DNA of 64,000 nucleotides from NCBI RefSeq assembly GCF_900963305.1, contig NC_042531.1, positions 7,661,480 through 7,725,479 of the forward strand, in the 5' to 3' direction. Every line of letters starts with the position of its first letter. Position 1 is the stretch's first letter. This DNA is from Echeneis naucrates (taxonomy: Eukaryota; Chordata; Actinopteri; Carangiformes; Echeneidae). A program made the translations under genes and the position numbers. The notes under the pieces are model-generated. The model was not told where the DNA came from and ran no database searches. It worked only from the letters and a program-made list of their open reading frames with translations. Shown here one piece after another: positions 11,382 to 26,500 of the stretch.

Positions 11382-14300
11382 TTTCTTAAGTTTAGCGTCA
11401 CACAAACCTTTTTCCTAACTGACAGTGTGCCTTGCTCTTGGTCTTGTTCCCTTCTGAACAGGCATTGCTCTTTCATAGACAATTATTCAAACAACCTTGA
11501 TGGCTTGATGACTAACAACAAAGCAGGTGCTCCTGACCCCTCCCTGGTGATGCTGGTCTCCATGGAAGGAAAGCACAGCAGATGTCATGTGTCCTCTGAG
11601 AATTCTTCCTTCCCCTTGAAAACCAGAGCAGTATCCAACTGCACCAGAGAACAGAGCCCTCCCTGTCAACAGTGTACCGTACATACATTTTTACTTCTAC
11701 CATCACTGACCCTCGTGCAGTCCAATTGAAGATTCTGTGATTTCTAGATTCAGGATAAGCTTTAGTCAAACATGTTTTCAAACTAACTTTTTGTTTATAA
11801 ATGGTGACAGCTGTAGTTGTCCAATTACTTAGTTTATCTTAACCAACACTGCAATTAATGGCTTTGTATGTTTGTGTTCTCTGAGAAGACAGACTCAAAA
11901 AGTTAAACCATGAAATAAACATGTCACACATGACGTCACCCATCACATTAAACCTGACATGTTGCAGGACACACGAGAAAAGTCACGTGGGACATGTCAA
12001 ACCAGGGATCGAGGCGTGCTAGCTGGCTCCCAGGCCAAACAAACTTTTTTTTTCCTCACTCATCCACAGTCAAAACAACATTAGCCTAGAGTAAGGGAGT
12101 ATGGTTTTCAGTGTTTGTTTATTTTAATGTGATAGGATAAAAAAAAAAAATGAATAAACAGACATTGATACGGTCAATTTGGACATAAAGAAAACCAAAA
12201 TACAGTATTGTGCTGAGCAGGACGTCCCTATTTGTACCCCTGCCTTCATATAGTGAAGCACTCTGAGATAAAGCACATGAAACAAACTTTCACTTCACTT
12301 GCAGAGGTACCTTACTAAAAAGGTAACATCAATTTTTTTCTATCTCTTGTAAAACATTTCTTGCCTTTTTGACACAGATTAAGATTCTCTTCCCATCTAC
12401 CACTTTTATGATACAAACAAAAGTGAATAATGTAAACTAGCATGCTATGCATGTACATTACAATATCATAATAAAAGACCTGGTTATATCAAAAAATAAG
12501 AGACAATGTCCAAAATAATACCTCTTCAAGGTTCAATCAAATACCTTTTATACTTTCACAGAAAAAAAGTTATTTCTTGTGGCCTTTGAAGCTCTCTGCA
12601 TTCCCAACACCAATGAATGTGCTACGATGTTGCAAACTTGTGAATCACAGATCTAGAAACAAAATGTTCCTGTTTTTTCAAAATTTTTCCATTTCAATTT
12701 TTCTACATAGCAAGGTGATAACACTAAAATCTCATTATATGCTGTTGAGAGCTGCAGCAATATGGTTCACCCTTCACAGTAGGAGATGATATCATGTTGC
12801 CATGCTCGCTCAATGTCACTGCAAGGCATCTGCTCTCCAAAGCTTTAGAGAAAACATTTATCTCTTTTTAGTGTGTCCTCTTAGCCAGCCCTCTTTAGAA
12901 ATATAGATAAAAAACAAACAAACAAACAAATAAAAGACACAATTATTAAATCTTGTGCCATATTCAGAGCATAGATACAATACTGATATTGTGATAGCAT
13001 ATAATCATTCTTCAGGCATGTCACCATGCTGTTGGCTCTAGCCCACAGTTTGAGTGAGCACATGGTAATGTAATTCAGACAATATGCAGTCGTGATCTGG
13101 TCCCTTTGATGTTAGAAAAGCAAAACACCAAATACATGACAGAAATTCAGTTATTTTGAAGAATAAGTGGAACAGATCATTGTCAGAGATGGAATCAAAT
13201 ACAAAGTAAGCTTTGTATCCCCCAGTTCCTTTTGCTAGAGCAATCTCTCTGTTATCTTCACACGACTGAGCTTGATTATGTTCAATTTAAAAGGCCCATA
13301 TAGAAAAACCCAAAATGGATGCTGGATATGAAAAATTATTTTGTCTGAGTACATGTTCACGTTTAATACAAAAGAGTCATTTGAACTGTAAAGGTAACAC
13401 TGTCACAAGGTCAAGTGCACACATCACTGCCAGTGTTTGACTTGATGTGCGAACCTTTTCCAAACCTCATTAAAACATGTTGGGTCTGAAAGGCTGAGAG
13501 GCAGATCTGTCATAGAAGTCATCAATAGACAACAAACTAAATCTAAATGAAATAAAGCTTGTCGATACCCATATGTAAGATGTTATGACAATTTTTTAGA
13601 TGATGGTTGTATTTTAAACACTAAGTAAAGCTATTATTTTTGACAAGTTAATTACTGCATGTGGTAACATCACTCAAAATTAGACATATTCTAATGATGA
13701 ACAGCCTGAGTAAACAAGAAAAACAAGGTTTCCCCTCTAACACAGATAATCAACAAATGAAAACCTACAGACGGTGCTCAAACTGCCAACTGCCAACATT
13801 CTGAGATATCAAACTCCAAGCAAGGACAACAAATAAATGTAGTGCAACATATAAATGTCTTACATTCAAACCATGACCAATGAGTTTACACAATGCTGAT
13901 TAAGCCTGAAGTAGTTAAGTCTATTACCACAGTCTCATGCTGGCAACCAGAAATGGTCAGTTTTGCAGAGTTAAGGATCGACGCAACCATGTCAGCAAAG
14001 TTGAGTCTACAGCAACTAAGTGTAATGGTGGAAAAATCAAGAAAGCATCTGGGAGAGCAGTGGAAATAAAAATCACAATTGTATAACTTTTCCCAGTTGA
14101 AGAGCTTTGTGCAGTTACGCTCACTGTCAGAGAGAGGAAACAAAAGCTCTGCAGGCAAAGTGCTGCGTATATACATATACACACACACAAAAAAAGCTTT
14201 GGCGGGTTAATTGATTTAGCTGCCAATGTCTTTGGCATTGGGGATATAAATCTATGTTTGTGTGCGTGTATGAACCAGAGATCAGTACAACGACACTGGC

Positions 14301-14422
14301 AAAACTCTCAGGGAAGATGGAATTTAAAGGGCATGTAGCTTCACAGAACACATCAGAGTTTAATAAATGAAAGAGCTGTTGGTAGATTTACACAGTGAAC
14401 TTTTTAGTTTCTCTCTGGGCTT
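11382..14422. other. CNGA4 upstream region and NXPE3 3' flank
   Basis: About 3 kb between the first coding exon of CNGA4 and the NXPE3 stop codon. I see no protein-coding exon. A minus-strand AATAAA at 12123-12118 is the best poly(A) candidate I saw for NXPE3, implying a 3' UTR of about 2.3 kb. The short open frames at 13886-14351 have no family resemblance and lie in this putative UTR. Confidence 0.4.
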
Positions 14423-17228
<2,806 letters not shown>

Positions 17229-17313
17229 GATGACCTCCTTCTGTCTCCCATGATCAGGCCCTGCTTCTCTCTCTGCTGTCACTGCAGCAATGATGGCATT
17301 ATTTCCTCAGCAC
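17229..17313 (-). promoter_or_regulatory. NXPE3 5' UTR part of the start exon, with upstream ATGs
   Basis: Reading into the start exon on the minus strand, CACTTGCAG gives an acceptor at 17314/17313, so 17313-17229 is 5' UTR and a noncoding first exon lies further upstream. It holds two upstream ATGs: a six-codon frame that ends before the start, and an out-of-frame one that overlaps the main start. I did not locate the first exon. Confidence 0.45.
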
Positions 17314-17904
17314 CTGCAAGTGATGAATAGACACTGTCAGAGACGAAGAGAGAAAAACGGAAAAGTTGAACATATTCTAACTATAGCCAAAACGACAAAT
17401 CATTGTTCAAGCAGGAAATTCATGGTTCATTGAGGATAAACAGAACTTCATCCAAACGCATAATTTTAACTGCAGGCCCTTCTGCTAAAGGCTATGGAGC
17501 TATATATGTCATAGTTTCACTTGTTTAAAAATTTATTTTCCCTTAGTTATAGCTTTAGAAGTTACAGTTTTGAGTCATCCTATTGACATCCTTTGTTCCA
17601 ATAGTGGTTTAGTATTTCCTTCTCCTGGATGTTTTGGTCTTTGAACTTTTGAACTGCTGACAAAACCCTGCTGAAAATAAGAAATAATTCAAACCAGCAG
17701 ATATTCATATCTGATCAACTGGACATAACCTGTTTAGAAACCAAGAAACTTAATTTTTTTGTTACTGACTCATTTCATGCCATTTAACCAATCAGCTGTC
17801 ATTGTGTCAAGGTTGTGCTCTCGTGCGTAATTAACAGTGTATTAACTCCAACAGTGGCGGCCCGCCGCTCTTGAATGAATGTTGAGGAAACACAGGCTGG
17901 ATTT
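17314..17904. other. NXPE3 5' intron or upstream region
   Basis: No coding exon, RNA gene or clear repeat seen. AT-rich unique-looking sequence up to the LINE tail. Confidence 0.4.
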
Positions 17905-17965
17905 GCTGCTGTAACAATACATTTCCCGTGAGTGGGAAAAATAAAGCACTATCTTATCTTATATT
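17905..17965 (+). mobile_element. 3' tail of a non-LTR retrotransposon (LINE, L2/Rex-like)
   Basis: The sequence ACAATACATTTCCC, GAGTGGGAAAAATAAAG and then TATCTTATCTTATATT has the form of a fish LINE 3' end: the conserved thymine/cytosine-rich end, an AATAAA-like signal, and a short (TATCT)n tail. Only the last about 60 bp is recognisable. It abuts the left edge of the 9-bp minisatellite. Confidence 0.5.
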
Positions 17966-20815
17966 AAACACTGAGGACAATAAAAACTGTGAGGACAGTG
18001 AACACACTGAGGACAGGAGACACAGTGAACACAGTGAACAGACAGGGGACAGTAAACACAGTGAACACACTGAGGACAGGAGACAGTGAACACACTGAGG
18101 ACAGTAGACACAGACACAATAAACACTGTGAGGACACTGAGGACAGTAAAGACAGTGAACACACTGAGGACAGTAGACACAGACAATAACACAGTGAGGA
18201 CACTGAGGACAGTAAACACACAGTAGACACAGTGAACACAGTAAAGACAGTAAAGACAGTAGACACAGTAAAGACAGTAGACACAGTAAACACAGTGAAG
18301 ACAGTGAACACAGTAAACACAGTGAAGACAGTGAACACAGTAAAGACAGTAGACACAGTAAACACAGTGAAGACAGTGAACACAGTAAAGACAGTAGACA
18401 CAGTAAAGACAGTGAAGACAGTAGACACAGTGAAGACAGTAGACACAGTGAAGACAGTGAACACAGTAAAGACAGTAGACACAGTGAAGACAGTAGACAC
18501 AGTGAAGACAGTGAAGACAGTAGACACAGTGAAGACAGTAAAGACAGTAGACACAGTGAAGACAGTGAAAACAGTAGACACAGTAGACACAGTAAAGACA
18601 GTAGACACAGTGAAGACAGTAGACACAGTAAAGACAGTAAAGACAGTAGACACAGTGAAGACAGTGAAGACAGTAGACACAGTAAAGACAGTGAACACAG
18701 TAGACACAGTGAAGACAGTAAAGACAGTAGACACAGTGAAGACAGTGAAGACAGTGAACACAGTAAAGACAGTAGACACAGTGAAGACAGTGAAGACAGT
18801 AGACACAGTAAAGACAGTGAAGACAGTAGACACAGTGAAGACAGTAAAGACAGTAGACACAGTGAAGACAGTAGACACAGTAAAGACAGTGAAGACAGTA
18901 GACACAGTGAAGACAGTAGACACACTAAAGACAGTGAACACAGTAGACACAGTGAAGACCGTGAAGACAGTAGACACAGTGAAGACAGTGAACACAGTAG
19001 ACACAGTGAAGACAGTAGACACAGTGAAGACAGTGAAGACGGTAGACACAGTGAAGACAGTAGACACAGTAAAGACAGTGAAGACAGTAGACACAGTGAA
19101 GACAGTAGACACAGTAAAGACAGTAGACACAGTGAAGACAGTAGACACAGTGAAGACAGTGAAGACAGTAGACACAGTGAAGACAGTAAAGACAGTAGAC
19201 ACAGTGAAGACAGTGAAAACAGTAGACACAGTAGACACAGTAAAGACAGTAGACACAGTGAAGACAGTAGACACAGTAAAGACAGTAAAGACAGTAGACA
19301 CAGTGAAGACAGTGAAGACAGTAGACACAGTAAAGACAGTGAACACAGTAGACACAGTGAAGACAGTAGACACAGTAGACACAGTAAAGACAGTAGACAC
19401 AGTGAAGACAGTGAAGACAGTGAACACAGTAAAGACAGTAAAGACAGTAGACACAGTGAAGACAGTGAAGACAGTAGACACAGTAAAGACAGTGAAGACA
19501 GTAGACACAGTGAAGACAGTAAAGACAGTAGACACAGTGAAGACAGTGAAGACAGTAGACACAGTGAAGACAGTAGACACAGTAAAGACAGTGAAGACAG
19601 TAGACACAGTGAAGACAGTAGACACACTAAAGACAGTGAACACAGTAGACACAGTGAAGACAGTAAAGACAGTAGACACAGTGAAGACAGTGAAGACAGT
19701 AGACACAGTGAAGACAGTAAAGACAGTAGACACAGTGAAGACAGTGAAGACAGTAGACACAGTGAAGACAGTAGACACAGTAAAGACAGTGAAGACAGTA
19801 GACACAGTGAAGACAGTGAAGACAGTAGACACAGTGAGGACAGTAGACACAGTAAAGACAGTGAACACAGTAAAGACAGTAGACACAGTGAAGACAGTAG
19901 ACACAGTAAAGACAGTGAAGACAGTAGACACAGTGAAGACAGTAGACACAGTAAAGACAGTAGACACAGTGAAGACAGTGAACACAGTAAAGACAGTAGA
20001 CACAGTGAAGACAGTAGACACAGTGAAGACAGTGAAGACAGTAGACACAGTGAAGACAGTAAAGACAGTAGACACAGTGAAGACAGTGAAAACAGTAGAC
20101 ACAGTAGACACAGTAAAGACAGTAGACACAGTGAAGACAGTAGACACAGTAAAGACAGTAAAGACAGTAGACACAGTGAAGACAGTGAAGACAGTAGACA
20201 CAGTAAAGACAGTGAACACAGTAGACACAGTGAAGACAGTAGACACAGTAGACACAGTAAAGACAGTAGACACAGTGAAGACAGTGAAGACAGTGAACAC
20301 AGTAAAGACAGTAAAGACAGTAGACACAGTGAAGACAGTGAAGACAGTAGACACAGTAAAGACAGTGAAGACAGTAGACACAGTGAAGACAGTAAAGACA
20401 GTAGACACAGTGAAGACAGTGAAGACAGTAGACACAGTGAAGACAGTAGACACAGTAAAGACAGTGAAGACAGTAGACACAGTGAAGACAGTAGACACAC
20501 TAAAGACAGTGAACACAGTAGACACAGTGAAGACAGTAGACACAGTAAAGACAGTGAAGACAGTAGACACAGTGAAGACAGTGAAGACAGTAGACACAGT
20601 GAGGACAGTAGACACAGTAAAGACAGTGAACACAGTAGACACAGTGAAGACAGTAAAGACAGTAGACACAGTAAAGACAGTGAACACAATAGACACAGTG
20701 AAGACAGTAGACACAGTAAAGACAGTGAACACAGTAGACACAGTGAAGACAGTGAAGACAGTAGACACAGTGAAGACAGTAGACACAGTAGACACAGTGA
20801 AGACAGTGAACACAC
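17966..20815. repeat. 2.85 kb minisatellite of 9-bp units (ACAGTRRAS)
   Basis: About 315 tandem 9-bp units. The main variants on the plus strand are ACAGTGAAG, ACAGTAAAG, ACAGTAGAC and ACAGTGAAC. The left 270 bp are less regular (ACACTGAGG, ACAGGAGAC and off-register steps) and look like the older or degenerate edge. Because the unit is a multiple of three and stops fall in only one frame (CAG-TAA/TGA/TAG on plus), five of six frames stay open for hundreds of codons, giving TV[KDN] and S-[EKR]-[DH] repeats on plus and FTV, SL[SC] and [LV][HY]C repeats on minus. None has a family resemblance, so I treat these frames as a by-product of the array. Rare variant units recur at 0.65-0.87 kb, showing higher-order duplication. 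Confidence 0.95.
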
Positions 20816-21619
20816 CGGTCGGCGGTCTGGTTTCCAGATCTTACTCATCTCTCACCAAGCGGCCGGTGGGACAGCAGACAGGCGGCTGGATGGTGACGTC
20901 CCGGAGGCCGGAAAAACGCCGGCACCTTTCACACGATGGCAGTTACACCGACCGCTTTCCCGGAGCTCACGTGCACGCTGGGTGGTCCAAGTGTTCGTGG
21001 GCGCGAGGTTAACAAACGCTCACGCGTTAGGACGGGGGTTAACCCGACGGCAGGGTAAGTGGGGGTGTCGGGGGTCGCTGCGGCTAATGGAGACCGGAAA
21101 AGGCGGCGACTCGAGCCGAGTAGGGACAGACAGACTGATGTCCTGCAGGTCGCCGGAATCTGAACCGCTTTGGATAACAATTGACCGAGCTTCCTGTCAC
21201 CACGCCTAGACACGCCCCCCTAAGCCTCTGATTGGCTGGATGTGGGTTACGTCATGTCTACGTTGACATAGTGAACGCTAGGGGACTGTGGACTGTTTAA
21301 GTTCCGCTCGGTCGGTAAATTAAAACAAGCGAACATAAAACTGACTGCGTGAGGTTACAGACTTCGGAACAGCGAAGAACAGCTTCCTTTTTTGTCGTCA
21401 TCCTGCATCTATCACAAGAAGTACTATCATAAAAGAAGAGGAGGAACTGGACACGGAGCACACAGGACAGTCTATTAATCAAGGTGAGTAACGGAGACAG
21501 CAACAGGTAACACAGCACAACCAGCAGAGACCGGACCCCCACAGACCTCCACGAGTTTGAGACCGTTTGTTGTGTCACAGAAAACTTGTTTTGTACGGAC
21601 TAAAGCCTAGAGACTAGAC
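20816..21619. other. GC-rich intergenic segment, possible promoter and plus-strand noncoding exons
   Basis: Directly after the minisatellite the sequence becomes GC- and CpG-rich (about 20816-21230). Two good plus-strand donor sites follow: CGGCAGG|GTAAGT near 21053 and ATCAAG|GTGAGT near 21483. I could not assemble a coding product. It may hold the NXPE3 promoter (minus strand) and/or start a noncoding plus-strand transcript. Confidence 0.3.
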
Positions 21620-21791
21620 CAGAGGTCTCCAAATCCGGTCCTGGATGTTTACTGATTCAAATGAGTGACTCCTGATCAGACTTCAGCAGAGCTTGATGAC
21701 GAGCTGATCATTTGAATCAGGTGTATTAGAGCAGGAAAAATCTAAAACCTGCAGGACAGTAGCCCACCAGGACCGGAGCTGGAGACCTCTG
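21620..21791. mobile_element. hAT-like MITE with 26-bp inverted ends
   Basis: A 172-bp element. The left end at 21619-21644 and the right end at 21767-21792 are inverted repeats matching at 24 of 26 positions. A second perfect 13-bp inverted pair, CTGATTCAAATGA / TCATTTGAATCAG, lies inside at 21652-21664 and 21708-21720, so the element is nearly palindromic. The ends begin CAGAGG, as in hAT elements. The 8 bp before it (GACTAGAC) match the 8 bp after it (GACCGGAC) at 6 positions, a decayed target duplication. It has no coding capacity and is a nonautonomous DNA transposon. Confidence 0.75.
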
Positions 21792-22030
21792 GACCGGACC
21801 GGACCCCTCCAGGACCGGAGCTGGAGACCTCTGGACCGGACCGGACCCCACCAGGACCGGAGCTGGAGACCTCTGGACCGGACCGGACCTCTCCAGGACG
21901 GAGCTGGAGACCTCTGGACCGGACCGGACCCCTCCAGGACCGGAGCTGGAGACCTCTGGACCGGACCAGACCGCACCAGGACCGGAGCTGGAGACCTCTG
22001 GACCGGACCAGACCCCTCCAGAGACGAGAG
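21767..22030. repeat. 42-bp minisatellite built on the MITE right end
   Basis: Six units spaced 41-42 bp, recognised by GGAGCTGGAGACCTCTGG starting at 21775, 21817, 21859, 21900, 21942 and 21984, then a decayed copy. Each unit equals the MITE right inverted repeat plus a GACCGGACCGGACCCCT-like spacer. The array is followed at 22030-22037 by an exact copy of GACTAGAC, the octamer that precedes the MITE. Confidence 0.85.
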
Positions 22031-22039
22031 ACTAGACCG

Positions 22040-23338
22040 GATCCCTCCAGAGACCAGTTCTGGAAGGGCCTCTTTAACTGAAGGTTTTTTTGAGCTATAA
22101 ACATGTCTGTAGCAGAATTACATCTGTGTATTGTATAACGACAATAAAGCTACTTTCCTGTATTTTTTTATACTTTTACTTAAGTAATATTTGGACGAAG
22201 TTACTTTTACTTGTATTGGAGTAATACTTGACAAGAAGTATGTGTACTCATTTAAGATCCCAAGTCAGAAAGTTGAGACATTATGGAAATTGTAAATTAT
22301 TGGTATGAATTTTTGTTAGGCTTATTCATGTATAAATGATTAAAGTTTAGTTAAGATTATATTGTCAATACATATTAATTCAATTAAAATTATAGTCATG
22401 TATAGATTTTCTTAACAGTATTATGCTGTCATGCAGCAATTTAAATTGAACAACTGATATGTTTCTAACAGACTTTTTAAACATTGCAGCTTCCAACTAG
22501 TGTTGAGATTTGCACAGCATGGCGGAAGGATTCGTTATTCTGTCCTTGTGGTCTACATTGGATGAGTTGTGATCGGGGAGGGATATTGCCTGCTGAAAAA
22601 GATGTAGCTCAACTGCTGCACGAGCAAGTAATGTAGAGGGATGGGCCAATTGTATTTTTGTATTTTTCTGTTCTCCGGTCAGAAAAATTGTCAAACATAA
22701 TGGATGGCACTGCTTACTCTCCTACTTCTTCCCCTTGATTTAAACTAACGTCTACTTATTGCCAGTTTTATTGGGCACAGATTCTGGTTAAAAGAAAATT
22801 AGCTGTTAATTGTCATTGAATTCATTAAACATTTCAGAAGTAATGAGAGTACTTGATAATGAAAACAGAGTAAAAATAGATAGGAATATTTGGAAAATTA
22901 CTATTTCAGATTTATTTACATTTCTCTTAAGAACATAAAGATGCTACAGCATTTTTCTCTAATCATTAACAGTGTGACACAATAAATAGTGTGTAGAATA
23001 CATACATGTGTGTACAAGTGCACTATGGTTAATTCATAAACTCCTAGGTTACTGCAGTTCATTAAGAGTGCAGTGGATGTTGCCAAACGGAATATATCTG
23101 GTCATTGCGTCAGTAGAGGAAAAGGATCCTGCTCACTGTAGGTGTTAAAAAATGTCTTTTGAGTTGCTAAAACCTTCTTAGGCTACATCGCAATCATTGT
23201 CTTCACATGGAGAGGAAAGTGTCCATTGAATAGCTAATGATGTAGTGAGTACAAAAAAAAAAACTTTAGTTACATTCACAGTAAGGTATTGTTTTCAAGC
23301 CTGTTCTGTTTTCAGACTTGAGTGCAGTGTTGTTCATT
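22040..23338. other. Intergenic, repeat block to CEP97 3' end
   Basis: AT-rich sequence with no coding exon or RNA gene that I can support. A plus-strand AATAAA occurs near 22142 without an associated gene. Confidence 0.4.
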
Positions 23339-23378
23339 TTTATTTATTTTATTTATTTATTTATTTTATTTTATTTAC
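23339..23378 (-). terminator. Low-complexity (TTTAT)n tract giving CEP97 poly(A) signals
   Basis: The run of TTTATTTATT on plus reads as several AATAAA hexamers on minus, about 140-175 nt past the CEP97 stop. It is the most likely 3' end of that transcript, and is followed by a C-run at about 23381. Confidence 0.4.
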
Positions 23379-23516
23379 CCCCCCCCCCACAGTCAGATTT
23401 GGGTCAGAAATCAAGATGAGTGCAGTTTCCTGTCATGTTTAAAATGGGGTTACATATCCAATTTGCACAAATTCTGAAGTTCTGTATGTGTGCCGACTCC
23501 AGGTAGGTGTTGAACC

Positions 23517-26500
23517 TCAGACGGGAGCAGCTGTCTTCTGTGAAGGGGAGTTGGACTGTCCTACTTTACCAGGTGAAGTTGGTGAGGAGGGCTGCGGTGT
23601 TTCTGTTCTATCACTGATCACCTCCTCAGCTTCCTCCTCCCTCTGCTGTACAGAGGAGAGGTACTGCTCAAGCAGGCTGCAGTCTGCACTGTCCACACCG
23701 TCGCTGCCACTGGCAAAGCCACTACGAATGGGGCTGAGCGCTCGCACCGTCTTCAGAGAATCTTCTGTCCCACTGCTCAGGAAGCTGTCCTCCTGTGCTG
23801 CTGGCTGGTCGCTTGTCGACTGGAAGCCAGAGTCTGGGAAGGACACATCTGTGGTAGGTGGGTTGGTTGTGCTAGAGGCAACAGGTGGGGCAGCCTTACA
23901 TTGCCCAGGAGACGAGTTTTGAGGGATGGCGACAACTTGAGCATTGTTAGCCAGCTGCCGCTCCACAGACTCCTTCCAATGCTGCATAGACTGGAGCTAC
24001 ATATAAACAAACAATGATCATTCAAAACTAATGAGGCAGCCATATGGATCACATTCATCTAAGGACACCACAAAACATCAACATTATGTGACGTAGTAGT
24101 AGTAGTAGTAGTGAATGTGGGCTAAATATAAGTAACTGACCTCTTTCCACAGAAACTTCACGGCCTCCTCCTGAACCATCCTTTGTAACCTCTCTTCTTC
24201 AAACTGTTTCTGCACACTGGAAACACATCAGTTTTACCTTTTTAATAAATTAAGTTTTAATTTCATATTTATACATCTGCAATCATATGTGAAAGCACAA
24301 TCACTGTTGTAACACAAATAAAAATGACAAAAAAAAACCAAAAACAAAAAAACACTCAGTATTACGAAAAACTTTATTACTACCTGTCCAGCTTCTCAGA
24401 CAGGAAGAGAATATGGTCTTGCATTCTGCGCAGGCGGATTTCACTGCGCACCTCTCTGGCCATGGGGTTGAAGCAGCGAGTGTACTGCCCCCTCCACCAG
24501 GACTGTATTCTAACTGCAGCCTTGTCTGCTTCCATCAAACCTGTGTTACTGGCACATATGCCAAAATCTTCCTGCTTGGGGGCTTCTTTCATCTCTGCTT
24601 TTCCAAAAGCAAAGGATGTTTCCAAATCATTTTGTGGTGTGTTGACTTTAATCCCTGGAGAGACAACATGTGCGGCTCCACCAGAAATAACCTCTTCAAG
24701 AGTCCGACTTTCCTGCCTATGCACTGGTGAAGTTTGATGTTTACTGGTTGAGTAGTGTTTTTTGGGTTTTGCTGGCTGCTTCAGGGCCAGAGAGTCAGGC
24801 TCAAATGTCTCTGTCTCCTCCTCACTGTCAGACTGGATTGTTTGTGGCTCCAGATCAGATGTGAGGGGTAGAAAGGTGGATTCTGTGGAAAGCATGCTTC
24901 CATTGAGTTTTTCCTCATCTGTCTGAACATCTTCCAAATAGATGTGGTCCTCTCTGAGCCTTGGGCTGCGAACCACTGGCAATGGTGTTTGGGAAGAATC
25001 ACAGCTCACCCAAGTATTGAACTGAACAACTGGCTCTGTCAGTTAAAGAAAGATAGCAATATAAAAAAAATTTAAAATAAGGAAAGAACATCCACAAAGG
25101 CTGGATTTCTGGACAGAAATATGGTATAGAGCCAAAGTTCTTTTACCTGTCTCCTGGACTGATGGAACTGCTGTTGGTCCTGGTGCAATGTTTGTTTTCT
25201 TCACCTCTCTGGCTCCCTCCTGTGGAGTGGCATTTGGAGGACTGTGCTTCTCCACATCAAGTTGGGTTGGACGAGGAGGACTAGGACAGCTGCTGCAAGT
25301 CTCCTCTAACAACTGCCTTTGATGAAACCTGAGGGAAACAAAGTAACAATATAAATACAAGGTCATTCATATAAATATTTATCCATCAATGAGCATATAC
25401 TGTTGGTAAAAAGGCTCTTAGTTAGATCAGATTTCTACCTCTGCTTACTGAGAATCTTCTCCAGCTTAGCATCTTCTGCCGTCTCCAAAGCCGGTGATGA
25501 AGTCAGAGGGCAAACAGTGGTGAGGTACTGAACCAACTGTACATGCTGACCTGGTCGATATGAACGTCCTTTACCTTGACTGTACAGCCATTCTGCTTTC
25601 AGACTGAAATTGTGATGAATAAACACAATAAATGACAGATTCATTAAGAGATGAGAATCCTATTGCTATGTTGAGCCTGAAAAGAAAACTGTTAGAAGGG
25701 TATAAAAGAACACACCCTTCTTTTTGTGAGACTACGTAGCCATCCAGGACCTTCAGGCTCAGGCACCAACTCATGATATAAGGACGATAGTCAAATCCTG
25801 GCAGTGAGGGTGTTGCCATAACACAAGGGTTGCTCATTATTGACAGTTGTTCCAGTTCATGGAGATGTGCCAGGTATGACACCTATGGAGCAATTGGAAT
25901 AAAAGTTGGGAATACCAAAGAAAAAGAAACAGAAATTAGTCAATGACAATATATTTTACGTGGAGATCAGTATTGCTGGATTGAAGTTTAAGAAGATAAT
26001 TACTTCATTGAGATCCCTTATCTCATTTTCTGCCAGGGAGAGAATTGATAAATGGGGAGGCAGATGAGCAGGAACGCTACGAAGTGTTGTTATGCTGTTT
26101 CCATGGAGTAAAAGTGTCTGAAAATTTGACAGAAAGTGAATTACTGAATTAGAACAGTGCTATAAGTTTATATCATTGATTTGTTTTGGATTGCTTTTGA
26201 CATAGTAGACACTAACCTTTAATGCTATGAGTTTAGCCAGATCACCAATGGTAGATATGCTGTTGTCAGACAGATCCAGGTGTTGAAGAGAAACACAGTT
26301 GCCGATTTGCTCAATGACCTGTGCAAGAATGTACACTTGGTTAAAAATACAACACATTTGTATTGTTGCTGAAACTAATCATTGTATTGATATTTTGTTG
26401 AAGATATTTGGGATGGGTGAGAATCACTCTTACCCATACCTTAATATTATTTCCAGACAAGTTGAGCCATTTGAGGTGAGGCAGATCTCTTAACCCCTCA

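Noticed and set aside
17954-21012. Open frames of 926-964 codons on both strands
   Set aside because: They consist almost wholly of the 9-bp tandem repeat and exist because the unit is a multiple of three. No conserved domain, no non-repeat N-terminus, and three overlapping candidates with equal support.
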